The notes: generated by a model from the sequence alone, not told the origin. Shown: positions 52,706 to 60,741, numbered from the stretch's first letter. The stretch is DNA of 64,000 nucleotides from Rhodococcus sp. ARC_M6 (GCF_022810305.1 NZ_JALGQH010000014.1:62001-126000), one strand, 5' to 3'. Numbers and translations are program-made.

Positions 52706-53644
52706 ATGTCTTTCACAGTTGTCACCACCGGACTCAAGTTCCCGGAGGGGCCGGTAGCACTGCCCAACGGCGACGCATTGGTCGTCGAGATTCACCGCGG
52801 CACGCTCACTCGAGTCACTCCCGACGGCACCAACACCGTGGTCGCAGAGGTCGGCGGTGGCCCCAACGGCACCGCTATCGGCCCCGACGGCCGCGCGTAC
52901 ATCGCCAACTGCGGCGGGATGATCGCCACCGAAGTGTACGGCTACGTCTTCGCCGGAGGCACCCCCGAGGACTACACCAGCGGCAGCATCCAAGCTGTCG
53001 ATCTCGAAACCGGCGAGGTCGAGACGCTCTACACCGAATGCGACGGCGTCCCACTCCGCGGCCCCAACGATATTGTCTTCGACGCGCATGGCGGCTTCTA
53101 CTTCACGGACCACGGCAAAAGTAACGAACGCGGTACCGACCATGGTCGCCTCTACTACGGCACCAGCGATGGTTCATCCATCCGCCTAGTCGCCTCAGAG
53201 ATGAATGGCCCCAACGGAATCGGCCTCTCCCCCGACGGCACGCGCCTCTACGTCAGCGAGACGTACACCGCGCGGGTCTGGTGGTGGGACGTTACCGGTC
53301 CCGGCGAAATCGTCGGTGGCCAGACACTCGCCGGCTCCGGCGGTGGAAACTTCCTCTGGGGTTCGCCCGACTTCCGCTACTTCGACTCGCTCGGTGTCGA
53401 AGCCAATGGCAACATCTGCGTCGCATCGCTGGCGACACCCGGTATTTGTGTGATCAGTCCGGACGGCGAATTGGTCGAGTTCGTCAGCATCGACACCGAC
53501 GGAGATCCCGGCATCACAAACATCTGCTGGGGAGGCGAGGATATGCGAACGGCGTACGTCACCGCATCGAGCACCGGCAAGCTGCTCCGATTCGACTGGC
53601 CCCGAGCTGGTCTCGTTCTCAACAACCAGGGTTCCTTGGTCTGA
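52706..53644 (+). CDS. SMP-30/gluconolactonase-type lactonase
   Basis: A 312-residue six-bladed beta-propeller of the SMP-30/LRE family. GLKFPEGPVALPNGDALVVE supplies the metal-binding Glu of the first blade; GPNDIVFDAHGGFYFTDHG and GPNGIGLSPDGTRLYVSET supply the Asn and Asp ligands. Such enzymes hydrolyse lactones. A lactonase near kinase/ACAD (4-hydroxyacid) and CoA-ligase genes suggests opening of a lactone intermediate (inference). The upstream gap holds two 13-bp copies of GCAGCACACGAAC. GAGGAGA precedes the ATG. Confidence 0.92.
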   Translation: MSFTVVTTGLKFPEGPVALPNGDALVVEIHRGTLTRVTPDGTNTVVAEVGGGPNGTAIGPDGRAYIANCGGMIATEVYGYVFAGGTPEDYTSGSIQAVDLETGEVETLYTECDGVPLRGPNDIVFDAHGGFYFTDHGKSNERGTDHGRLYYGTSDGSSIRLVASEMNGPNGIGLSPDGTRLYVSETYTARVWWWDVTGPGEIVGGQTLAGSGGGNFLWGSPDFRYFDSLGVEANGNICVASLATPGICVISPDGELVEFVSIDTDGDPGITNICWGGEDMRTAYVTASSTGKLLRFDWPRAGLVLNNQGSLV

Positions 53645-53654
53645 CAGTCCCGCA

Positions 53655-53693
53655 CGCCGCATCGTCACCACCAATCGCAGCGACGATGCGGCG
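53655..53693. terminator. Hairpin terminator between convergent genes
   Basis: A perfect 12-bp stem (53655-53666 with 53682-53693) around a 15-base loop. The 3' end of the minus-strand Cys-rich ORF runs into it. Confidence 0.7.
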
Positions 53694-54015
53694 TGGAGAT
53701 ATCGTCGAATACTGCGCTGTCTCCGATTCGCCAACGCCGAAGATCGGCTGAAATCCGAGATACCGTGCGGCGCCGCTCCTGCCGAAGATCACGCCGGCGA
53801 CCCTCGCCGTCGTAGCAGAGCGAACAGCAGCAGATCCGGGTTCCGGTGTAAGTGAATGTCCAGCAGCAGGTTCCCTGTGACTGCGACGACCAATCGAACA
53901 CCGGGATAGGCGGAAGATCGCAGAGTTCACCGCGATGATCATGGGACGCTTCGATACCCAACTCACGACGAGTCAGGCGAACCCACAGCGGTGCGTGTGA
54001 ATCAGTACGGGACAA
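53665..54015 (-). CDS. Small Cys/Arg-rich hypothetical protein (about 116 aa)
   Basis: No known function. The product reads SRTDSHAPLWVRLTRRELGI, then HDHRGELCDLPP, then a cysteine cluster (GTCCWTFTYTGTRICCCSLC) and Arg-rich helix, ending HRRCDWW. The ordered HDH, CDLP and Cys-pair blocks look like a zinc-binding actinobacterial family of unknown role. The start is uncertain: a TTG at 54015 has AAAGG seven bases upstream; a GTG at 54090 would give about 141 residues. It follows the tandem NTF2 gene by about 105 bp (30 bp from the GTG) on the same strand and ends in a hairpin. Confidence 0.55.
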   Translation of the reverse strand: MSRTDSHAPLWVRLTRRELGIEASHDHRGELCDLPPIPVFDWSSQSQGTCCWTFTYTGTRICCCSLCYDGEGRRRDLRQERRRTVSRISADLRRWRIGDSAVFDDISTPHRRCDWW

Positions 54016-54120
54016 GGCAGTGCCTTTCGGGCTCGTGCGCCCCGACCCGCTATCCCCGAATGAGGACGGACCGGGGCGACGGTTGGTCACCCGCGCCCAG
54101 CGCCTGCCGCATAACGACAA

Positions 54121-55221
54121 TCAGTCCAGCAATGCTGCTACCACCAAAAGCGATGCATCCGCATCCCCGCGCTGCCCTCGCATACTCGACGGGGTTTGAG
54201 CCAGCGAGCCTTCCGCGACGTCGTGGTCATGACGCCACTCGACAAAGGTCCGGTGCTCGACCATGTGCCAGCGACCGGCGCGACGCTCGAACCGGTCGAG
54301 GTACCGACCGCCCGCAACGCCCTCGTAATCCTCACTTCGGCCGTCCCAGAACGCATTTGTGGGAGCTGTGGGCGGAACTCGGTGGTAGGCAGTGACGTAG
54401 GTTTCAACTTCAGCGACGTCACCGTCGAATGAAAAGAGCATGTTGCCCGTCTGATGATGAGTGCGCTCGAGGGAACCCATCGACACGCGTGCGTTCTCCA
54501 CCATCTTCTGCCAGGGCAGCTCGTTTCCGATGAAGACAGTTTTCCCGTCCTCGTGGAATACGCTCGCCATCAGTTCCCAGCGGTTCCGATCCACGGCATG
54601 GCAGAAGCGATTGACAACATCGGCGATTTCGGCGCGGTCAACAAGCCGACTGACGTCCGCTCGGCCGAGATCGTTTGTGCGCCAACCCTCGACGACCGAT
54701 CCTGAGATACCGTCCTCTCGCTGTCCCCGTGCCCGCGCAGTGACAGCAGCCAGGCCGCCTTCTCGCGACGGACGGTGATTGCGCCACTCCGTGAGCAGGC
54801 GTCGGTCCGCAATCCGCCAGCGACCGTCGCGGAGCTCGAATCGGTCGATATAGCGAGCACCGAGCATAACTTCGTAAGCCTCGCCCATGCCACCGAACGA
54901 CCCACCGGCAGGCGCATCATGCGGCACGGCATGGAATGCCGTCACATAGGTCTCGACATGTGCGACGGTCCCGTCGAACGCAATCATGATGTTGCCGACC
55001 TGGTGATGCGTCGCGTCGACAGGTTCGAGAAGCGCGGAGCCTTGCGCGACGAATTCGCGCCAACTTCCGCCGATCGAGGACAACCGACAAGTCGCATCCT
55101 CGTGGAAAACCGAGTCCATCAACCACCAGCGCCGACGATCCGTCGCATGGCAGTATCGGTGGATCACATCTTCGATTTCTGCTCGGGCAGATAGTGATTC
55201 GAGCGTGTACGTAGTGCTCAT
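54121..55221 (-). CDS. Tandem-duplicated SnoaL/NTF2-fold protein
   Basis: A 366-residue protein with two homologous SnoaL-like domains (about 8-170 and 190-345). The copies align without gaps over long stretches: IEDVIHRYCHATDRRRWWLM with IADVVNRFCHAVDRNRWELM, and THHQVGNIMIAFDG with THHQTGNMLFSFDG, each followed by VETYVTA. Single-domain members commonly accompany aromatic or steroid catabolic genes and may be hydratases or isomerases; the Asp/His pair (RYCHATD, RFCHAVD) is a plausible catalytic dyad. It lies 15 bp after the racemase-like gene on the same strand and is surely co-transcribed. Confidence 0.87.
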   Translation of the reverse strand: MSTTYTLESLSARAEIEDVIHRYCHATDRRRWWLMDSVFHEDATCRLSSIGGSWREFVAQGSALLEPVDATHHQVGNIMIAFDGTVAHVETYVTAFHAVPHDAPAGGSFGGMGEAYEVMLGARYIDRFELRDGRWRIADRRLLTEWRNHRPSREGGLAAVTARARGQREDGISGSVVEGWRTNDLGRADVSRLVDRAEIADVVNRFCHAVDRNRWELMASVFHEDGKTVFIGNELPWQKMVENARVSMGSLERTHHQTGNMLFSFDGDVAEVETYVTAYHRVPPTAPTNAFWDGRSEDYEGVAGGRYLDRFERRAGRWHMVEHRTFVEWRHDHDVAEGSLAQTPSSMRGQRGDADASLLVVAALLD

Positions 55222-55236
55222 GTACCTCTGTCCGTC

Positions 55237-56094
55237 CTACGCTTCGGCAGGCACGCTTGCCGGCAGATCACACGAAGCGGTGCCGTCGTCGTTGAGCACG
55301 CACACCGGGCAGTCTTCCAGATCAGCACCGAAGGCGAGATCCGCCGCCTGCACCATCTCGGCAAAAAGCTCCTGGCGCTCAGATCGCGGCACCCGCGGAT
55401 CCCGCGCCGGACGCAAGCCGAGCTCGATCAGCGTCTCGAGCTGGCGGTAGCCGGCCGTGGTCGGGTCCACGATGGGGACACTCGAGCGGGCAGCGAGGAT
55501 CTCGGCGACCGGGCTCATGCAGTTGCAACCCAGGATGACCGACTTGGCACCGTCTCGAACTGCGAGTTCGATCTCGACAAGGATGCGCTCGATGATGTCC
55601 TCGCGTCCGGCCTTCATCTGAGTGAGGAAATTGTCTTCATCGGCCAGAGTGCTCTGCTCAGCATGGGTCGAGACGTAGCGTACCGAGATGCACTGCCGTC
55701 CAACAGGATTATCGCGCAGGAGACGCTCGTAGACGAAGTCCATTGTCTCCGGCCAGATCGTGACGATGCTGAACTTCTCGCCGAGAGCCGCTGCAGCCAG
55801 CAGGCTGGCCTCACCACTACCGACCACCGGGATATCAGCAGCGGCGCGTGCGGCAGCCAAACCGTAGTCCGGAACACCGCCGATCATCACTCCGGCGTAC
55901 CCGTCGCGAGCGGCCCGCATGGCGGCCTCCGCGTAAACAACATCGGAGAGCAAGAGGTCGACCGCGTCGATCGGGGTCACTCGAATCTCCGTGTATACCG
56001 ACTCGACGGCGTACCCGGGCGCGATCAGGCGATCGGGGACCGGACTCTTCGGGTTGCCAGTATTCATTTCGAGATATGCGATCCGCTTGGTCAA
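55237..56094 (-). CDS. Asp/Glu/hydantoin racemase-family protein lacking the first cysteine
   Basis: A 285-residue protein of the aspartate/glutamate/hydantoin racemase superfamily. The second-half site GCNCMSPVAEI keeps C190, and C192 is extra. The first-half site, usually Cys in an ACFxDPG-like loop, reads IGGVPDYGL (71-79) with no cysteine, so classical two-Cys racemisation is unlikely. Relatives with one Cys include maleate isomerase-like and decarboxylase (AMDase) enzymes. The C-terminus has a CPVC and nearby Cys that may bind metal. First gene of a minus-strand unit with the tandem NTF2 gene. Confidence 0.82.
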   Translation of the reverse strand: MTKRIAYLEMNTGNPKSPVPDRLIAPGYAVESVYTEIRVTPIDAVDLLLSDVVYAEAAMRAARDGYAGVMIGGVPDYGLAAARAAADIPVVGSGEASLLAAAALGEKFSIVTIWPETMDFVYERLLRDNPVGRQCISVRYVSTHAEQSTLADEDNFLTQMKAGREDIIERILVEIELAVRDGAKSVILGCNCMSPVAEILAARSSVPIVDPTTAGYRQLETLIELGLRPARDPRVPRSERQELFAEMVQAADLAFGADLEDCPVCVLNDDGTASCDLPASVPAEA

Positions 56095-56238
56095 CTGACT
56101 CTCCTTGATTTCTCAGGTGATTCGAGCCACTTCCAGCGACTCCTGTGATGAGGCTATCAGAAGTACTTTCTACTGTGAAGAATGACGAATCCGACGCCGA
56201 GAAGCCCGGAAAAGACTGCGCAACAAACAGATACAACA

Positions 56239-56275
56239 AAGCCCGGCCAGTACGAAAATCGCACTGGCCGGGCTT
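56239..56275 (-). terminator. Rho-independent terminator of the ligase gene
   Basis: A perfect 13-bp stem (56239-56251 with 56263-56275); on the minus strand it is followed by TTTGTTGT. It lies 8 bp after the stop of the ligase at 56284. Confidence 0.88.
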
Positions 56276-56283
56276 CACGAATC

Positions 56284-57942
56284 CTAGGCGTCCCGGTAAA
56301 GATCCCCGTGCTGAACGCGCATGACCTTCTTGTCGAGCTTGCCCACGCTCGTACGTGGAAGCGCATCGACATACAGGATTGTGTCCGGGAGCTGCCATTT
56401 GGCAAATGCACCTTGGAGAAGCGCATGGATCTCCGCGAGAACAACGTCCTCACCGTCCGTCGTCACCATGATGACGACCGGACGTTCCTGCCACTTCGGA
56501 TGCTCGACACCGATCACTGCGGCCTCGGCTACCCGAGGATGCGCAATGATCGCGTTTTCCATGTCGATCGACGAAATCCATTCGCCACCACTCTTGATGA
56601 CATCTTTGAGCCGATCCGCAAGTTTGAGATAGCCGTTCTCGTCGATGGTTCCGATGTCACCGCTTCGCCAGTAGCCGTCAAGGAATCGGTCGGCATCGTC
56701 GTCAAGCTTGTGGTATCTCGCGGTGATCCACGGCCCCTTCAGCAGGACCTCGCCCTGACTCTTGCCGTCGTGAGGCAAGTCGTTGTCCTCGGTATCCACG
56801 ATCCGCACGTCGACACCGCCCGCGGGAAGACCCTGATAGCGCTTGATGTTCCACCATTCGTCCTCCGACACCTTGCCCTGCAAGGTGACCTTGCGGCCGT
56901 AGTTGACAAAAGCCATCGGGGCAGTCTCGGTAGCCCCGTAGGCATGGATGAAATCAGCCCCGGTCAAGTCATGGAACCCACGCATGAGCGAGAGCGCGGG
57001 CTCAGTAGCGCCGGACAACAACCGAGTTCGACTGAAGTCCGGCTTGACGTCGAGAGTCTTGATGTAGTCGAGCATCGGCTGGAAGATTGCCGGAGCACCG
57101 TTCGCGACAGTGACACCCTCGGCGATCATCACATCCGCCAGCATATTGGTGTCCTCGGCCGAATACCGTCCGGGCAGAACGACCTTGGCCGCGACGTAGA
57201 CAGCGGACTGCGGCAAACCCCAGGACTGACTGTGGAACATCGGCGTAATCAGCATGACCGCGTCGGCTGCGCTCATCGCGTAGGACGAGGCCTGCGTCAG
57301 GGTGTGCAGATAGATCGCTCGATGCGAGTAGTAAACGCCTTTGGGCCGACCAGTGGTCCCGGTCGTGTAGCAAGCACTGTAAGCGGAGCTCTCGTCGATC
57401 ATCGGCCAGTCGATCTCCGGCGATGCCTTCGCGACGAGGTCTTCGAAATGACGGACATTCGGCAACGTGGTGACGATGTCGGATAAAGGCTTGTCGGACA
57501 TCACAACCCACGTGATCTCCGGCGCGAATGGCGCCACCGACTCCGCGACACTCAGCAAACTCTCGTCCACCAGAACGACAGACGCACCGCCGTGCGTCGC
57601 AACGTAACCAACATCCTCGGGCGCCAGGCGCAGGTTCATCTGCAGCATCACTGCTCCGGTGCCGGGGATCGCCCAGTAGAGCTCGAAATGCCGCTTGCTG
57701 TTCCAGTCCAGGATTCCCACGACATCACCGGGCGCGACACCCAGATCGGTCAGGGCGTTCGCGATCCGCTTGATGCGTGCATACGCGTCGGCGTACGTGT
57801 AGCGGTCCCATCCCCCGCCACTCGTGCGATAGACGATCTCGCGCTCGGGGTAGTTACGCGCCGAATGACGGATCAACGTGGTCGTGTTGAGCTGATAAGA
57901 ATCGTCATTCGTCGACGGATGTCCCTGGACAATCGCGGTCAT
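56284..57942 (-). CDS. Fatty-acid--CoA ligase-type AMP-forming enzyme
   Basis: A 552-residue adenylate-forming enzyme of the medium/long-chain FadD type. P-loop YTTGTTGRPKGVYYSH (Thr in place of the usual Ser), A5 YGATETAP, A7 YWRSGDIGTIDENGYL, A8 ADRLKDVIKSGGEWISSIDME and the A10 lysine in RTSVGKLDKK. It activates an acid to the CoA ester. The ATG at 57942 has GAGGAG at ideal spacing. It is transcribed alone between its own terminator and a promoter region with two palindromes (58096-58128). Confidence 0.92.
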   Translation of the reverse strand: MTAIVQGHPSTNDDSYQLNTTTLIRHSARNYPEREIVYRTSGGGWDRYTYADAYARIKRIANALTDLGVAPGDVVGILDWNSKRHFELYWAIPGTGAVMLQMNLRLAPEDVGYVATHGGASVVLVDESLLSVAESVAPFAPEITWVVMSDKPLSDIVTTLPNVRHFEDLVAKASPEIDWPMIDESSAYSACYTTGTTGRPKGVYYSHRAIYLHTLTQASSYAMSAADAVMLITPMFHSQSWGLPQSAVYVAAKVVLPGRYSAEDTNMLADVMIAEGVTVANGAPAIFQPMLDYIKTLDVKPDFSRTRLLSGATEPALSLMRGFHDLTGADFIHAYGATETAPMAFVNYGRKVTLQGKVSEDEWWNIKRYQGLPAGGVDVRIVDTEDNDLPHDGKSQGEVLLKGPWITARYHKLDDDADRFLDGYWRSGDIGTIDENGYLKLADRLKDVIKSGGEWISSIDMENAIIAHPRVAEAAVIGVEHPKWQERPVVIMVTTDGEDVVLAEIHALLQGAFAKWQLPDTILYVDALPRTSVGKLDKKVMRVQHGDLYRDA

Positions 57943-58095
57943 TGCGCACTCCTCGAATCCGGTTAGTTGCGGGCGGCATTGAGGTGCCGGATGCTGACCC
58001 AACGCGTGACGCGCATTTGCCCGTGACGCCAAGGAACCTGAACGTGCTGCCTGGACTTTATGTTTCGTGGGTATGCACGCCCATTTACCGCATCA

Positions 58096-58128
58096 TTCTG
58101 CATTGCAGAACTTATCTCTGCAAAGAGA
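58096..58128. promoter_or_regulatory. Two adjacent palindromes in the ligase promoter region
   Basis: TTCTGCA-T-TGCAGAA (58096-58110) is a perfect 15-bp palindrome and TCTCT-GCAA-AGAGA (58115-58128) a near-perfect one. They lie about 150 bp upstream of the ligase start, between it and the XRE-TetR gene. The rest of the 249-bp gap holds no gene. Confidence 0.65.
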
Positions 58129-58191
58129 ATTGCATAGGCCAACAGCCCTAGTCAAGGACGAAGTCCGAAACCTGAGACCGCCAGGACGTAC

Positions 58192-59022
58192 TCAAGCACC
58201 AACCATGGCTAGCGCGAGATCGGCGTACTCCTTCGCAATCTCGCGCGGCGACGGGCTAGTCCCCGGCCGGTACCAATCGGCTACGGCAACGCACATCGTG
58301 ACGATCGCGGTGGCAGTCGACGTCGCCGGCACTGTTCCGACCCGCCCGTCGTCGCGGCAAGCCTCCACCGCCGACTGAATAATTTCCCGAACCTTCCGTC
58401 GCGACTGGAGATGGCGCAACCTGCCAGACTCGTCAAGCGAACGGAGTTCCGTGGACGCGAGCACCGCCGAGGCCTGACGGTACGTATGGAACAGGATCAC
58501 GCACTCGACAAGATTCGTCACCCTCTGAGCAGGTGAATCCGCTTCGGCATCTGCAGACACGCATCGACTGATGAGCTCGGCCATCGCTTCCTGCAACAAT
58601 GCCGTGAGCAGTGCGTCCTTACTCTCCACGTGGTAATACACACCGGCCATCGACAATCCACACCGGTCGGCGACCATCCTGACGGTGGCCCCATGGAAGC
58701 CCACCTCCACAAAGACGTCGAGCGCCGCCCGAAAGACCGGGGTGAGGTCCAGCCGTTCGAAGTCCCGCCAATCCTCGAACCGTTGGCCAGTGGGCTCGGG
58801 CGGGCGCAGATCAAGCTGCACTCCGAGCACGGTTGCCAGAGCCTGCAGGCGCTCCGCCCCCGGCAGACTCTTTCCGTTCTCGAACTCACTCAGCGATGAC
58901 GGACTCATGCCGATCTGTTGTGCCAGCTGACGGAGCCCCACGTCACGCTCGATACGCGCCGCGCGCATTCTGGCACCTAGCCCGTCCCCACCGATTCGTC
59001 CCGTTGCCGCCATGGGCACCAC
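58192..59022 (-). CDS. XRE-TetR fusion transcriptional regulator
   Basis: A 276-residue regulator with two DNA-binding domains: an XRE/Cro-type helix-turn-helix at about residues 16-72 (RMRAARIERDVGLRQLAQQI, MSPSSLSEFENGKSLPG) followed by a TetR helix-turn-helix at about 95-140 (VFRAALDVFVEVGFHGATVR, LSMAGVYYHVESKDALL) and a TetR ligand domain. Such fusions are uncommon and may read compound operators. It diverges from the SnoaL/VOC genes and lies next to the palindromes of the ligase promoter, its likely targets. Two GTG codons and one ATG (59013) are candidate starts. Confidence 0.88.
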   Translation of the reverse strand: MVPMAATGRIGGDGLGARMRAARIERDVGLRQLAQQIGMSPSSLSEFENGKSLPGAERLQALATVLGVQLDLRPPEPTGQRFEDWRDFERLDLTPVFRAALDVFVEVGFHGATVRMVADRCGLSMAGVYYHVESKDALLTALLQEAMAELISRCVSADAEADSPAQRVTNLVECVILFHTYRQASAVLASTELRSLDESGRLRHLQSRRKVREIIQSAVEACRDDGRVGTVPATSTATAIVTMCVAVADWYRPGTSPSPREIAKEYADLALAMVGA

Positions 59023-59067
59023 GGTATCCCGCCGACCCGCAACTACACGGCTGGTCGGCCACCATTC

Positions 59068-59122
59068 GTTCGAAATTTAGCGATCGATAGATCTTGACGA
59101 TCCGAACAATCGGCAATACGGT
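59068..59122 (+). promoter_or_regulatory. Duplicated promoter element, copy 1 (TTGACG-N17-TACGGT)
   Basis: A 52-bp block (59068-59119) recurs at 59682-59733 with 46 identical bases. It contains TTGACG (59094-59099), a 17-bp spacer and TACGGT (59117-59122), a good vegetative promoter, preceded by TTAGCGATCGATAG, a candidate operator. It drives the SnoaL gene at 59244. Confidence 0.8.
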
Positions 59123-59243
59123 CTCCACGAGACGCGCGAGCGACGCACGTCACAGCATGAGTCGAGCATGAGTCGACTACGTGCCTCTCCCACCACGCAT
59201 ACACAGACGGCGTCGACCAGGGCGCCAGTAAGGACACCCCCCA

Positions 59244-59612
59244 ATGAGCGACATCCTCGAGTTCGCAGCCCAGTTCTTCAACGCCGTCGAGGGCGGCGAC
59301 ATCGACGCAGTGGCCGGCTTCTACCGCGACGACGTGACCGTCTGGCACAACTTCGACAACGTCAACCAAACCCGTGAGGACAACCTCGCAACCCTCGCGG
59401 GAATCTCCGGACGCTACGACGCCTTCGGCTACGAGGACGTCCGCCACACTGCCGTCGAGGATGGCTTTCTCCGCCAGCACGTCATCAAGGCCACGATCGG
59501 AGAAAAGACCGTCAACGTTCCCGCAATCCTGCGCGTGTACGTCGAGAGCGGCAAGATCCACCGCATCGAGGAGTACTTCGATCGCGGCCAACTCGACGTC
59601 GTCTTCAGCTGA
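59244..59612 (+). CDS. SnoaL-like/NTF2-fold protein
   Basis: A 122-residue NTF2-fold protein: FFNAVEGGDIDAVAGFYRDD, VWHNFDNVNQTREDNLATL and EDGFLRQHVIKATIGEKTV. It has the same length as the protein at 60356 and aligns without gaps at about 57% identity (about 70 of 122 positions by hand), so they are recent paralogues; the protein at 45718 is a more distant one. Probably a small isomerase/dehydratase or lactone-handling enzyme; no catalytic data can be inferred. Transcribed from the copy-1 promoter, divergent from the XRE-TetR gene. Confidence 0.88.
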   Translation: MSDILEFAAQFFNAVEGGDIDAVAGFYRDDVTVWHNFDNVNQTREDNLATLAGISGRYDAFGYEDVRHTAVEDGFLRQHVIKATIGEKTVNVPAILRVYVESGKIHRIEEYFDRGQLDVVFS

Positions 59613-59681
59613 CCTGACCCGCGAAAACACCCCGAAGAAACATGACGCGAGGGGTTCGATGCCTATCACGATCAACCTGAT

Positions 59682-59736
59682 GTTCGAAACTTAGCGATCG
59701 ATAGGTCTTGACGAACCGAACACCCGGTAATACCCT
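59682..59736 (+). promoter_or_regulatory. Duplicated promoter element, copy 2 (TTGACG-N17-TACCCT)
   Basis: Second copy of the 52-bp block, with TTGACG at 59708-59713 and TACCCT at 59731-59736. It drives the VOC-SnoaL pair. No gene lies between 59613 and 59786. Confidence 0.8.
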
Positions 59737-59786
59737 CGAACCGAGGAAGCGGCGCGATGAGCGTCACAAAGCAAGGAGAGTGTGAG

Positions 59787-60359
59787 ATGACAAATACAGA
59801 ATTCGAGCTCGGTGGCGTATGCCATTTGGCGCTGGTGTGCCAGGACATGGAACGCACCGTCGACTTTTACACCAACGTCCTGGGCATGAAGCTGTCCATG
59901 ACACTCTCCCTGCCTGGCGGCGGCCAGCACTTCTTCTTCGACATGGGCGGCGGACAGTTCATCGCATTCTTCTGGTTCGCCGATGCCGCGCCGCACGCCC
60001 CCGGCATTGCGGCGCCCGCAGCAATCCCCGGCATCGGCAAGGAGATTGCGTCGGCACACGGCTCCATGAACCACGTCTCGTTCAAGATCCCGCTCGACAA
60101 GTTCGACGAGTACAAGGCCAAGCTCGAAGCCAAGGGCGTACAGACCGGCCCCATGCTCAACCACGACTTGTCCGAGCGCGGGATCAGCTTCGGGGACAGC
60201 GACTCCACCTTCGTGAAGTCGATCTACTTCTTCGACCCCGATGGCATCCTGCTCGAGTTCGCGGCTTGGACGCGCGAACTGCGCGAGGACGACGTCAAGC
60301 ACGCGCCGCGAACCTCCGACGGCGGCCTTGGCACCCCGGTTGGGGCGGCCGCCAAGTGA
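59787..60359 (+). CDS. VOC-superfamily protein with extradiol-type metal site
   Basis: A 190-residue vicinal-oxygen-chelate protein, paralogue of the one at 46286. The candidate metal ligands are H13 (CHLALVC), H96 (MNHVSF) and E158 (DPDGILLEFAAW), at matching positions to H14/H97/E158 of the paralogue. Shared segments include MERTVDFYTNVLGM and GGQHFFFDMGGG. Possible ring-cleavage dioxygenase or isomerase. The ATG at 59787 has AAGGAGAG; an ATG at 59757 in frame is less likely. It overlaps the following SnoaL gene by 4 bp (GTGA). Confidence 0.9.
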   Translation: MTNTEFELGGVCHLALVCQDMERTVDFYTNVLGMKLSMTLSLPGGGQHFFFDMGGGQFIAFFWFADAAPHAPGIAAPAAIPGIGKEIASAHGSMNHVSFKIPLDKFDEYKAKLEAKGVQTGPMLNHDLSERGISFGDSDSTFVKSIYFFDPDGILLEFAAWTRELREDDVKHAPRTSDGGLGTPVGAAAK

Positions 60360-60724
60360 GCAAGATGCTCGAACTCGCCGACAAGATGTTCGGAGCCCTC
60401 GTGCTCGGCAATGTCGCTGTACTCGACGCGATCTATCACGACGACGTGAAGATCTGGCACAACTGGGACAACGCCGAGCAGTCCCGCGAGGACAACCTCC
60501 GCATCCTTTCGGGCATCCCCACCCGCTACGACGATTTCGGTTACGACGAGCCGCGCTGCGTTGCCCTCGAAGATGGCTTTATGCGCCAGCACGTCATCCG
60601 GGCGACCATCGGAGACAAGACCGTCAACGTGCCCACGATCTTTCGGGTATTCGTCGACGGCGGCAAGGTCCGCCGCATCGAGGAATACCTGGATGCAGGG
60701 CAACTCCGCAAGGTCTTCGCCTGA
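60356..60724 (+). CDS. SnoaL-like/NTF2-fold protein
   Basis: A 122-residue NTF2-fold protein starting at GTG (60356) inside the VOC stop codon region, so translationally coupled. VKIWHNWDNAEQSREDNL, EDGFMRQHVIRATIGDKTV and RRIEEYLDAGQL match the protein at 59244 almost block for block. VOC plus SnoaL in one operon also occurs, in divergent form, in module 1. A rho-independent terminator follows the stop. Confidence 0.9.
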   Translation: MSKMLELADKMFGALVLGNVAVLDAIYHDDVKIWHNWDNAEQSREDNLRILSGIPTRYDDFGYDEPRCVALEDGFMRQHVIRATIGDKTVNVPTIFRVFVDGGKVRRIEEYLDAGQLRKVFA

Positions 60725-60741
60725 GTAGAACGCAGTCAATA

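Noticed and set aside
51788-53143. Open frame of 451 codons antisense to the ligase and lactonase genes
   Set aside because: No protein-like motifs; crosses two genuine genes.
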